A stretch of DNA of 6,163 bases from Niastella sp. (GCA_021154515.1 JAJKIL010000302.1:1-6163), one strand, 5' to 3'; positions 1 through 6,163 are shown, counted from the first letter of the stretch. The notes: generated from the sequence alone by a model not told the origin. Translations and numbers: made by a program.

Positions 1-490
1 CAGCATTGTTCCTCAGCAACGGTTGAACACCCGCACCGGACCGCCTACGCCTGATGACCTGGATGAGTTGATAGCCAAAGTGTGGAAACAGCCGGGTTTC
101 TTTCTGTTACATCCGGTAACGATCGCTGCTTTTAGCCGGGAATGCACCCGCCGTGGCGTGCCTCCACCCACCGTGTCTTTGTTCGGTTCCCAATTCATTA
201 CCTGGCGCGGCATTCCATTAATTCCTTCCGATAAGATCGCTATTGAGAACGGGAAGACCAAAATATTACTGTTACGGACCGGCGAGAGCAGACAGGGCGT
301 TGTTGGCTTGTATCAGCCGAATTTGCCAGGTGAGCAATCTCCCGGTTTATCCGTTCGCTTTATGGGCATCAACCACCAGGCTATTGCTTCTTACCTGGTA
401 TCCTTGTATTGTTCACTGGCCGTATTGGTTGATGATGCCGTCGCCGTGCTGGATGATGTCGAAATTGGAAAATATCACCAATACAATTAA
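1..490 (+). CDS. Family 2A encapsulin shell protein (SrpI-like), 3' part
   Basis: This is the C-terminal part of a shell protein of a family 2A encapsulin nanocompartment, which has the HK97 capsid fold and self-assembles into an icosahedral cage. The frame is open to the left edge from codon 2-4, so the gene starts upstream. The TTG at 23 lies inside the continuous frame and is not a credible start. About 162 residues are visible. Family-like stretches are T-R-T-G-P-P-T-P-D-D-L near 29-61, R-R-G-V-P-P-P-T-V at 149-175, L-S-V-R-F-M-G-I at 347-370, and the final helix with L-Y-C-S-L-A-V-L followed by V-L-D-D-V-E-I-G. No cyclic-nucleotide-binding domain is visible, though one could only be excluded with the missing 5' part. 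Identification rests on recalled family resemblance plus the next gene, a cysteine desulfurase with a long N-terminal extension, which is the diagnostic partner of family 2A. The stop codon shares its last A with the next start (TAATG), implying translational coupling. Confidence 0.9.
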   Translation, partial: SIVPQQRLNTRTGPPTPDDLDELIAKVWKQPGFFLLHPVTIAAFSRECTRRGVPPPTVSLFGSQFITWRGIPLIPSDKIAIENGKTKILLLRTGESRQGVVGLYQPNLPGEQSPGLSVRFMGINHQAIASYLVSLYCSLAVLVDDAVAVLDDVEIGKYHQYN

Positions 491-2199
491 TGAGTATGAG
501 CGAAAATAATCACCAGGCAAATGGGTTGCCTGATTTAAAAATACTGGAGCAGTTAGCCAACCAGTTCTTTAAAGCGTCACCCAGTGAACAGTCAGCTATT
601 CCAACCTATAACTTAGGTCAGCCAATACCCAGATCCCTGGCGGGAAGCGGCATTTCGCCCTCTGCGTTAGAACAGGGTTCCGTAATGAATATTAATGATC
701 CGCAAACCAGTTTGCCCGATCCTCATTTTACAAACGGACAAATTCCCAGATCCGTTGCCGGAAGCGGGATCTCGCCATCTGTAAAAAACGAGGACTATAA
801 AGAACAGTCACCAACGCCATTTAATATAGAAGGGCCTGGTTCTTTTGAACAGGAGCTGCAGCAGATCGTACAGCGCATTTCCTCTTTTGTTCCTGTGTCG
901 CAATTGCCGGGACTGCCGGATTTTTCAGACTCCTCATTTTATTTTTTATCGAAAAAACAATTGCTTCCCGGTAATATCCCGGCGCCTTATGATGTGAACA
1001 GGGTAAAGGCCGATTTTCCCATTCTGCAACAACAGGTGAATGGAAGGCCGTTGGTATGGCTCGACAATGCCGCCACCACCCAGAAGCCCAAACAGGTAAT
1101 TGAACGGATCAGCCGTTTTTATGAAACGGAAAATTCGAATATTCACCGGGCTGCCCATGAACTGGCGGCAAGAGCAACCGATGCGTATGAAAATGCCCGT
1201 AAAAAAGTACAGGGCTTTTTGAACGCTTCCTCCGTAAATGAGATTGTTTTTGTGCGGGGTTCAACTGAAGCTATTAACCTGGTGGCGCAAAGCTGGGGTA
1301 ACCAGTATTTGAAAGCCGGTGACGAGATCGTTGTCAGTTACCTGGAACATCATGCCAATATAGTACCCTGGCAGCAACTGGCGGAAAAAAAGGGATTGGT
1401 GTTGCGCGTGATCCCTGTCGATAACGACGGACAGATCCTATTGGAGGAATACGCAAAATTGTTGAATGCAAAAACAAAGCTGGTCTCTTTTACCCAGGTG
1501 TCGAATGCATTGGGTACGGTAACGCCAGCTAAGCAGATGATCCAAATGGCGCAGGATGCCGGCGCCAAAGTGTTGCTGGATGGCGCGCAGGCCGTTTCGC
1601 ATCTGCGTGTGGATGTACAGGCACTGAATTGCGACTGGTATGTTTTTTCAGGACATAAAGTGTTTGGACCAACCGGTATTGGGGTATTGTATGGCAAAGA
1701 AGCCCTGCTGAATGAGATGCAACCCTGGCAGGGCGGGGGGAATATGATAAAAGACGTGACTTTTGAACATACAGTATATCAACAGTCGCCGGCGCGTTTT
1801 GAAGCCGGTACCGGAAATATTGCTGATGCTGTTGGGCTGGGCGCCGCTATTGACTATGTTACCAGTATAGGACTTGATCTGGTAAACCAGTATGAACATT
1901 ATTTGCTGACCTATGCCACTGGCCTGTTAAGTAGTATTAAAGGGCTGCGACTGATAGGAACAGCTGCTGATAAAGCGGGCGTCTTATCATTTGTGTTAGA
2001 TGGTTTCAAGACTGAGGAAGTAGGCGCTTACCTTAATAAACATGGCATTGCAGTACGATCTGGTCATCATTGCGCCCAACCTGTTTTACGCCGTTTTGGG
2101 GTTGAAAGCACCGTGCGTCCTTCATTAGCCCTGTACAATACCTGCGAAGATGTGGATGCATTGGTACATGCATTGCATCAGCTTCGTGGAAATAAATGA
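490..2199 (+). CDS. Encapsulin cargo cysteine desulfurase (SufS-type, PLP) with N-terminal loading domain
   Basis: The enzyme removes sulfur from L-cysteine, giving L-alanine and an enzyme-bound persulfide. It is 569 residues long against roughly 400 for ordinary SufS, because of an extension of about 165 residues. The extension holds a possible amphipathic helix (about 13-30, L-E-Q-L-A-N-Q-F-F), low-complexity Pro/Ser/Gly sequence, two copies of a P-R-S-x-A-G-S-G-I-S-P-S motif (45-58 and 84-97), and a second possible helix at 117-134. The class V aminotransferase fold starts near 168. Visible catalytic features are E-H-H-A-N (286-290), D364 and Q367 in D-G-A-Q-A-V, PLP lysine K390 in S-G-H-K, C528 in R-S-G-H-H-C-A-Q-P, and R543 in V-R-P-S-L. 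All key residues are present, so it should be active. By analogy with known family 2A systems, the extension directs it inside the shell. The start at 490 overlaps the encapsulin stop; ATG at 496 is an alternative. No SUF scaffold genes adjoin it, which argues against a housekeeping SufS. Confidence 0.93.
   Translation: MSMSENNHQANGLPDLKILEQLANQFFKASPSEQSAIPTYNLGQPIPRSLAGSGISPSALEQGSVMNINDPQTSLPDPHFTNGQIPRSVAGSGISPSVKNEDYKEQSPTPFNIEGPGSFEQELQQIVQRISSFVPVSQLPGLPDFSDSSFYFLSKKQLLPGNIPAPYDVNRVKADFPILQQQVNGRPLVWLDNAATTQKPKQVIERISRFYETENSNIHRAAHELAARATDAYENARKKVQGFLNASSVNEIVFVRGSTEAINLVAQSWGNQYLKAGDEIVVSYLEHHANIVPWQQLAEKKGLVLRVIPVDNDGQILLEEYAKLLNAKTKLVSFTQVSNALGTVTPAKQMIQMAQDAGAKVLLDGAQAVSHLRVDVQALNCDWYVFSGHKVFGPTGIGVLYGKEALLNEMQPWQGGGNMIKDVTFEHTVYQQSPARFEAGTGNIADAVGLGAAIDYVTSIGLDLVNQYEHYLLTYATGLLSSIKGLRLIGTAADKAGVLSFVLDGFKTEEVGAYLNKHGIAVRSGHHCAQPVLRRFGVESTVRPSLALYNTCEDVDALVHALHQLRGNK
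622..663 (+). repeat. Cargo-domain motif, copy 1 (residues 45-58)
   Basis: This is the first copy of a 14-residue motif within the desulfurase N-terminal extension, reading P-I-P-R-S-L-A-G-S-G-I-S-P-S. It matches copy 2 at 12 of 14 residues and 34 of 42 bases; five of the eight base differences are silent. The likely role (inference) is a short linear motif that docks on the inner face of the encapsulin shell. Confidence 0.85.
739..780 (+). repeat. Cargo-domain motif, copy 2 (residues 84-97)
   Basis: This is the second copy, reading Q-I-P-R-S-V-A-G-S-G-I-S-P-S, 39 residues after copy 1. The residues that differ are P to Q at position 1 and L to V at position 6; the core P-R-S-x-A-G-S-G-I-S-P-S is otherwise invariant. 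The flanking sequence is not repeated, so the conserved unit is the peptide motif rather than a larger recent DNA duplication. Confidence 0.85.
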
Positions 2200-2216
2200 T
2201 AAGAGCTCAAAATATC

Positions 2217-2223
2217 AGGAGGG
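2217..2223 (+). promoter_or_regulatory. Strong Shine-Dalgarno site deciding the start of the small membrane protein
   Basis: AGGAGGG lies 8 bases before ATG 2232. It is a near-perfect anti-16S match in a window where the other starts have no clear site, and it favours 2232 over the overlapping upstream ATG at 2196. Confidence 0.7.
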
Positions 2224-2231
2224 AATTGAAT

Positions 2232-2381
2232 ATGTCAAATAATAACTTTTCTTTTTTATGGGTAGCGATGTCCCTGACCGGGATGGCCATCTTGATACAC
2301 TACTGGAATTTAATTAACCGGTTCTTTACATCAAAAAAGGAACCATTGGCTCCTGATGATGATGAAGATACTGTTCCTTAA
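2232..2381 (+). CDS. Small single-span membrane protein, unknown function
   Basis: I do not recognise this family. The product is 49 residues: a short polar N-terminus (M-S-N-N-N), one hydrophobic segment at about residues 6-28 (F-S-F-L-W through W-N-L-I), a basic patch (R, K, K) and an acidic tail with D-D-D-E-D. Positive-inside reasoning would place the tail in the cytoplasm. The start at 2232 is chosen because of the AGGAGGG site just upstream. An in-frame ATG at 2196 would give 61 residues and overlap the desulfurase stop (ATGA), but its extra 12 residues (I-R-A-Q-N-I-R-R-E-L-N) look like untranslated leader. It is 32 bases behind the desulfurase gene and before the terminator, so it is probably co-transcribed with the encapsulin pair. 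A cytoplasmic acidic tail could tether or recruit partners, but that is speculation. Confidence 0.65.
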   Translation: MSNNNFSFLWVAMSLTGMAILIHYWNLINRFFTSKKEPLAPDDDEDTVP

Positions 2382-2418
2382 ATATTTTTTACAGACAATG
2401 CTACAACCTGCCGGCATA

Positions 2419-2449
2419 AACCCCTGCAGGCCTAGATCCTACAGGGGTT
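2419..2449. terminator. Convergent hairpin, probable bidirectional terminator
   Basis: An 8-bp stem, AACCCCTG (2419-2426) with CAGGGGTT (2442-2449), continues after one C-A mismatch with AGG/CCT (2428-2430 with 2438-2440) and closes a 7-base loop. It lies between the ends of the two converging gene groups (2381 and 2484). The U-rich tails are short on both sides (GTTATTCT on the plus strand, TTTATG on the minus strand), so its efficiency is uncertain. Confidence 0.7.
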
Positions 2450-2483
2450 GTTATTCTAATGTGATAATGCTAAACCTTCAAGG

Positions 2484-3245
2484 CTACTTCCCCTTTGCCG
2501 CCCCTTCAATCACCTCAGCCACCTCTTTCGCCTTTGATATATAAATAGCATGACTGCCATGTAACTCTGTAACTTTCGCTCCGGCTCTTTTGTACATAAA
2601 CCGCTCAATGTCGGGATTAATGCTTTTATCTTCAGATGCTACAATAGCAAATGATGGTTTTGTTTTCCAGGCCGCCTGGGTTAACGGAGTTACAAACGAT
2701 TGAGCGGCAATAGGCCCCTGTGATGCATACATAAAGTCTGCTTTTTCTTTTGGAAGATCGGCAGCAAAACCTGCATGAAATTTTTGTTTATCATAATATA
2801 CAAATCCTTTTTCATCGGGAGGAAGAATACCATTTTCCGGTGCAGGCGGAGCAGTTTTGATAAGATCAAAAGTGGTTTCATTTACATCCGGTACAAAGGC
2901 TGCTACATACACGAGCGCCGCCACTTTAGGATGAACACCCGCCTGGCTTATTACCGAACCGCCCCAGGAGTGACCTACCAATACCACAGGTCCGTCCTGT
3001 TTATCGAGAATTCTGTTGGTAGCTGCCACATCATCATTTAAAGATGATAATGGATTTTGAACAATAGTAACCTGGTAACCATGTTTTGTAAGCATTTCAT
3101 ATACGCTTTGCCAACCGGAGCCATCGGCAAAAGCCCCGTGAACAATCACAATATTTTTGATGTTCGTTGCAGTTTGTGCGTTTGTCATAACTGAAATAAT
3201 TAAAAGTGAAAAAAATGGTAAGGTTAAATGAATAAGCTTTTTCAT
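2484..3245 (-). CDS. Secreted alpha/beta hydrolase (EstC/salicylate-esterase-like)
   Basis: This is a 253-residue alpha/beta-fold hydrolase, likely an esterase or amidase acting outside the inner membrane. Residues 1-23 form a signal peptide (M-K-K, hydrophobic core, cleavage after T-N-A before Q24). There is no lipobox Cys, so it is predicted to be soluble and periplasmic or secreted. The oxyanion-hole segment V-H-G-A-F-A-D-G-S-G-W is at 35-45, the nucleophile elbow G-H-S-W-G-G gives S93, the probable acid is D206 in S-E-D-K-S, and the catalytic His is H232 in G-S-H-A-I. The triad is therefore complete, and the length is normal for the family. It is the last gene of the minus-strand group, 29 bases after the porin gene. 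Its upstream gap is too short to show a convincing separate promoter. The substrate cannot be told; small aromatic or acyl esters are typical of relatives. Confidence 0.88.
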   Translation of the reverse strand: MKKLIHLTLPFFSLLIISVMTNAQTATNIKNIVIVHGAFADGSGWQSVYEMLTKHGYQVTIVQNPLSSLNDDVAATNRILDKQDGPVVLVGHSWGGSVISQAGVHPKVAALVYVAAFVPDVNETTFDLIKTAPPAPENGILPPDEKGFVYYDKQKFHAGFAADLPKEKADFMYASQGPIAAQSFVTPLTQAAWKTKPSFAIVASEDKSINPDIERFMYKRAGAKVTELHGSHAIYISKAKEVAEVIEGAAKGK

Positions 3246-3274
3246 GTTTTAAAAGTATTTGTTTGGAAGAAGCG

Positions 3275-4651
3275 TTAAAATCTGAGTTGAGTGGTCGCAG
3301 CCACAAACAGGATGTTTTTACCCGGGCCCACATCCTGTAAGAAATCACTTGCTTTAAACCAGGTAAATTCGAAACGGAAATACAGGAAGTTATTGGGGAT
3401 ATATTCCAGGGTGTTTGAATACTGCCGCCCTATGGAAAGCTGGCGGCTATCCTTTCCCGAATAGATCATGGCCACATTAGGGCCATAGATGCCATCGTTA
3501 CGGCTGTAGCGCCAGAAAAGATCATAGTCGAGATCAAAGAACAGCCTGCGCGACAGATCAAGTGAGAAAGAGGGATGGATATCGCACAGATTGGCCGGGC
3601 CAATCAATGATACAAGCCCAAAGTAACCGCCTCGTGGAAACAGGGGATTAAAAGTCTGCAGCTTGTTATCATTGTATTTTGCATCGCCGCTGATCAGTTC
3701 TGTTTTTATTCCCAGTTCCGGTTTAAACAGGGTGTTGGCAAACTTATAACCTGTGTTTACAGAAAGCGTCCATGCGGAAATTTTTTTACCGGTAAAGTCG
3801 CCAAACTGATACAATCCTTCGATATCGTATCGCCAGAACTTTTTGGCAGCCCAGATCCTGCTGCCTACCGAGTGTCTTAACTCTCGTCCTGCGCCATCAT
3901 CAAATTTTGCCTTGTTTTTCCAAAGGCCGAAGTAATAGAGATCGACATTATTCAGGATGGGAATGTTGTTTTTAACCAGGTAAGCCCCCCAGAACCGGAT
4001 GTTATTCTTAAAACCATCATCAAATATTTGTTGTTTCGATTGAACAAAACGAGAAAAGAAAACATCGGCTTTCCATCCGGGATGGGTATAGAGCAACCGG
4101 GCGGCATCAAATGATTGCCTGTTGTTAGGCCCTTCCCGAACGGCCACCAGTCTTTGTGATCCGTATAATAATTCCTGGCGGCCGATCCTGATCGTGAGCG
4201 CTTGTTCGTGTTGCAGCGGAAATGCTATGTCGGTGAACGCCTGATGCAGGTCTAACTGGTTCTCATCTACAGGTGATGGTGGTTCTACTCTTCCATTTGC
4301 AAAACTGCTTTGCAATTGCACAAATGTTCTGAAATGCCTGCCAGCATGAAAGTCTGCATGAGCCAGATAGCGCGTAAGAATAAACCCGTCATTGTCTTTG
4401 GGCGATTCGCCCCAATTCTCATTTTTAAACCACTGGTATTGATACCGGATGTCGCCTCCAAAGCTGAGATAAGTATTACCGTTTTTTGAAAGGGCATTGT
4501 ATTTGGTTGTTTTATACCAGTTCCTGCTGCTATCCTGTTTCAGGAAGGAATAATCCTCCTCATACCTGAGTTGTTTGAAGGCAGGAATGTTTTGTGCATT
4601 ACTGTACCAGACCAGTAAAAGACAAAATGGTATGATGACTATTCTTTTCAT
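3275..4651 (-). CDS. Alginate-export-family outer-membrane porin
   Basis: This 458-residue outer-membrane beta-barrel protein resembles the alginate export family (AlgE-like domain). In Bacteroidota many members are annotated this way by homology only and probably serve as general or substrate-specific porins. The signal peptide is residues 1-19, cut after S-N-A before Q20. The rest alternates aromatic and polar residues as expected for barrel strands (for example Y-L-S-F-G-G-D-I-R-Y-Q-Y near 61-72), includes a D-L-H-Q-A-F segment followed by I-R-I-G-R-Q-E-L-L-Y-G typical of this family, and ends in Phe (T-Q-L-R-F), the usual barrel-assembly signal. It starts 2 bases after the transporter gene, so it is co-transcribed with it. 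No alginate synthesis genes (alg8, alg44, algK) are nearby, so export of alginate is unlikely. Uptake of the substrate of the neighbouring hydrolases is the more natural guess. Confidence 0.85.
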   Translation of the reverse strand: MKRIVIIPFCLLLVWYSNAQNIPAFKQLRYEEDYSFLKQDSSRNWYKTTKYNALSKNGNTYLSFGGDIRYQYQWFKNENWGESPKDNDGFILTRYLAHADFHAGRHFRTFVQLQSSFANGRVEPPSPVDENQLDLHQAFTDIAFPLQHEQALTIRIGRQELLYGSQRLVAVREGPNNRQSFDAARLLYTHPGWKADVFFSRFVQSKQQIFDDGFKNNIRFWGAYLVKNNIPILNNVDLYYFGLWKNKAKFDDGAGRELRHSVGSRIWAAKKFWRYDIEGLYQFGDFTGKKISAWTLSVNTGYKFANTLFKPELGIKTELISGDAKYNDNKLQTFNPLFPRGGYFGLVSLIGPANLCDIHPSFSLDLSRRLFFDLDYDLFWRYSRNDGIYGPNVAMIYSGKDSRQLSIGRQYSNTLEYIPNNFLYFRFEFTWFKASDFLQDVGPGKNILFVAATTQLRF

Positions 4652-4653
4652 CT

Positions 4654-5094
4654 TTAAAATTTTCTTACAATGATTACTCCGGCTATTACCATTAAAACAC
4701 CCAATAATTTCCAGACATTAACCGGATGAGGTTGGGCTACCAGTATATTGAAGTGGTCCAGTAGTATGGAGATGATCATTTGTCCTGCCACCACCAGCCC
4801 AAATGTAAGCGCCGGTCCAATTTTAGGGAAGGCGAGAATAATGACCGTTACATAAAAGGCCCCTAAAAGACCGCCACTCCACAGATACAATGGGGCCGTT
4901 TTCAATCCACTTAGCTGTACATGTTGTTGGGTGAGTATGGTATATAGGAACAGGATGGCTGCGCCAACCAAAAAGGAGATCAAAGAAGCATGTACCGGGC
5001 TTGCAATTTCTTTACCGAGTCGTGAATTTATGCCTCCCTGAATCGGAAGAAAAGCACCCGACAAAAGCGCCATTATGATCCAGATATATTTCAT
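4654..5094 (-). CDS. DMT-superfamily membrane protein, YdcZ/DUF606 type
   Basis: This is a 146-residue integral inner-membrane protein with about five membrane spans (roughly 2-19, 35-54, 68-88, 92-112, 127-143). The N-terminal P-I-Q-G-G-I-N-S-R-L-G motif after the first span, and the half-size length compared with ten-span EamA proteins, are characteristic of the YdcZ (DUF606) group of drug/metabolite transporters. Such short members are thought to act as dimers; substrates are mostly unknown. The start ATG overlaps the DoxX stop by four bases (ATGA) and the stop lies 2 bases before the porin start, which strongly indicates one transcript. It could move the product of the neighbouring hydrolases across the inner membrane, but nothing in the sequence fixes the substrate or direction. 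Confidence 0.87.
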   Translation of the reverse strand: MKYIWIIMALLSGAFLPIQGGINSRLGKEIASPVHASLISFLVGAAILFLYTILTQQHVQLSGLKTAPLYLWSGGLLGAFYVTVIILAFPKIGPALTFGLVVAGQMIISILLDHFNILVAQPHPVNVWKLLGVLMVIAGVIIVRKF

Positions 5095-5525
5095 ACAATG
5101 TGTTTTTTGTAAAGAGCATTATCAATTGAATACTTACCTGGTCCCAGCATCAGGATCACCAGGAAGATGAGGCTGTAGATAAAAGGGGTATCTTTTTCCA
5201 GTAAGGAGTCATTCCAGTGTACCACGAAATAGCCGGTGAGTGTCACCGCTAGTGTTGGCAATGTGGCCAGCCTGGTAAACAGGCCAATCAAAACAAAAAA
5301 TGGAAAAACGATGTTAGCCGCAATGGCAAAGACATTGTTAAACGCGTCTGGTAAATGCAGCGGATTGGGAATGTTTTCAGCCTGTGATACGCCAACGCCG
5401 ATTTTTTTGAACCCGTGAACAATGGCAATTTCCAGGGAGACTGCCACCCGCAGCAAGAGCATTCCCCAATCAAAAACAGCCGGCAGGGGATGGGGGCTGA
5501 GGGTTTTTGTTAGTATTTTTTTCAT
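5091..5525 (-). CDS. DoxX-family membrane protein
   Basis: This is a 144-residue inner-membrane protein with four predicted spans (about 20-38, 64-82, 88-104, 115-129). The first span with L-L-L-R and the following V-H-G-F-K-K-I-G, the G-L-F-T-R-L-A pattern after span 2, and the closing G-P-G-K-Y-S-I-D are typical of DoxX proteins. The family is linked to quinone or thiol redox chemistry in a few studied cases, but most members have no assigned role. The start at 5525 follows the amidohydrolase TAG by one base and gives M-K-K-I-L. An in-frame ATG at 5549 would add eight residues (M-E-A-I-K-T-N-S) and overlap the amidohydrolase by 23 bases. Neither has a clear Shine-Dalgarno site, so the choice is tentative. 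The 3' end overlaps the transporter gene (ATGA). Confidence 0.85.
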   Translation of the reverse strand: MKKILTKTLSPHPLPAVFDWGMLLLRVAVSLEIAIVHGFKKIGVGVSQAENIPNPLHLPDAFNNVFAIAANIVFPFFVLIGLFTRLATLPTLAVTLTGYFVVHWNDSLLEKDTPFIYSLIFLVILMLGPGKYSIDNALYKKHIV

Positions 5526-5526
5526 G

Positions 5527-6163
5527 CTATTGGTTTTGATAGCCTCCATAATATTTTACCGGGCTCCAGTCAGGGATAACGGCGGGAGGCGCTGCATTCA
5601 GGTTCGAATAATCACCTTCGCCATATACCGGTTTGCCATTCACGATCGTAAGCAGGGAATGAATGGACCTGATATCATTTACGGGAATGGAGAAATAATC
5701 CTTGTTGAGAATAACCAGGTCGGCATATTGCCCCTTTGCTATCTTACCCTTTAGTATTTCTTCTCCGCTTACCCAGGCGCTACCAGTAGTATACAATTGG
5801 ATGGCTTCAAACCTGGTAAGCACATCCTGTTTGGGCCAGAACTGATAACCGCCGATCGTTTTTCCGGTGGTTGCCCAATGCAGACACATCCAGGGATTAA
5901 AGGTGGAGATCCTGGTGGCATCGGTTCCCAACCCAACGGGAACGCCCAGCTGGATCATTTTTTTAATTGGCGGAACCTGGTGATCGGGGTTACCATACAT
6001 TTTTTTATACAGCTCACCCTGGTAATACATTCTAAACTGTACTGCAATGCCTCCACCTAATTTCTTTATGCGCTGCAGCTCTGGCTCTGTTACGGTCTCT
6101 GCGTGATCAAACAACCAGTGCAACCCATTAAACGGAATGTCTTTATTTACTTTTTCAAATACG
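5527..6163 (-). CDS. Amidohydrolase family protein (YtcJ-like), C-terminal part
   Basis: This metal-dependent amidohydrolase (amidohydrolase-3, YtcJ-like) is expected to hydrolyse an amide or related bond in a small organic molecule. About 212 codons are visible and the frame stays open to the right edge, so the start lies outside. The TTG at 6123 sits inside the continuous frame and is not the start. Visible features, from the edge, are F-D-H-A-E-T-V with the conserved metal-site His, a region ending G-V-P-V-G-L-G-T-D-A with the conserved Asp of the TIM barrel's last strand, and the C-terminal beta-sandwich return G-K-I-A-K-G-Q-Y-A-D-L-V-I-L followed by V-N-G-K-P-V-Y-G. The end (P-D-W-S-P-V-K-Y-Y-G-G-Y) is common in Bacteroidota members. 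It is the first visible gene of the minus-strand cluster. Any signal peptide would be in the missing part, so localisation is unknown. Confidence 0.88.
   Translation of the reverse strand, partial: VFEKVNKDIPFNGLHWLFDHAETVTEPELQRIKKLGGGIAVQFRMYYQGELYKKMYGNPDHQVPPIKKMIQLGVPVGLGTDATRISTFNPWMCLHWATTGKTIGGYQFWPKQDVLTRFEAIQLYTTGSAWVSGEEILKGKIAKGQYADLVILNKDYFSIPVNDIRSIHSLLTIVNGKPVYGEGDYSNLNAAPPAVIPDWSPVKYYGGYQNQ

Noticed and set aside
23..490. TTG at 23 as the start of the first gene
   Set aside because: The same frame is open upstream to the window edge and encodes a sensible family-like sequence, so the gene is simply cut by the window.
1..490. Phage capsid gene or prophage remnant (HK97 fold)
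   Set aside because: There are no phage genes around it, and the directly coupled cysteine desulfurase with a loading domain fits family 2A encapsulin instead.
1350..1899. Antisense open frames of 115 and 83 codons opposite the desulfurase
   Set aside because: They lie wholly opposite a well-conserved coding region and their translations show no recognisable domain.
490..2199. Housekeeping SufS of a SUF iron-sulfur cluster operon
   Set aside because: There is no sufB, sufC, sufD, sufE or sufU nearby, and the 165-residue N-terminal extension is absent from housekeeping SufS.
2356..2544. Plus-strand 62-codon frame across the convergent intergenic region
   Set aside because: It reads through the terminator hairpin and into the antisense of the hydrolase end, with no ribosome binding site or family resemblance.
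3246..3274. Separate promoter for the alpha/beta hydrolase (TACTTTTA resembling the Bacteroidota -7 box TAnnTTTG)
   Set aside because: The element lies only about 5 bases before the start codon, its last base mismatches, and no matching -33 element is visible in the short gap.
5797..6060. Plus-strand 87-codon frame opposite the amidohydrolase
   Set aside because: It is a shadow of the conserved minus-strand amidohydrolase frame.

Overview
The window looks like chromosomal DNA of a Gram-negative Bacteroidota, probably Chitinophagaceae. This is inferred from moderate GC, lipid-independent signal peptides ending in N-A-Q, an outer-membrane barrel protein ending in Phe, and mostly weak Shine-Dalgarno sites. 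No rRNA, tRNA, CRISPR array, insertion sequence or phage gene was seen. The coding density is ordinary, and two gene groups converge on a hairpin near 2419-2449.

Left part, plus strand (1-2381): the 3' end of a family 2A encapsulin shell gene (SrpI-like, HK97 fold) overlaps by one base a gene for a SufS-type cysteine desulfurase. The desulfurase carries an extra N-terminal region of about 165 residues, poor in predicted structure. This is the signature pair of a sulfur-related protein nanocompartment: the shell encloses the desulfurase, which takes sulfur from L-cysteine, and the extra N-terminal region is expected to load the enzyme into the shell. That region contains two near-identical copies of a 14-residue motif (P-R-S-L/V-A-G-S-G-I-S-P-S core), 39 residues apart. 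A third small gene follows directly. It encodes a 49-residue (or 61-residue) single-span membrane protein with an acidic tail and has a strong ribosome binding site. It is not a component I know from such operons.

Middle (2382-2483): a short convergent intergenic region with a probable bidirectional terminator.

Right part, minus strand (6163 down to 2484): five tightly packed genes, reading from right to left. They are the C-terminal part of a YtcJ-like amidohydrolase (runs off the edge), a DoxX-family membrane protein, a short YdcZ/DUF606-type DMT transporter, an alginate-export-type outer-membrane porin, and a secreted alpha/beta hydrolase. Spacings are +1, -4, +2 and +29 bases, so they are probably one transcript whose promoter lies outside the window. 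Together they suggest uptake and hydrolysis of a small organic compound at the cell envelope; the substrate cannot be read from the sequence.
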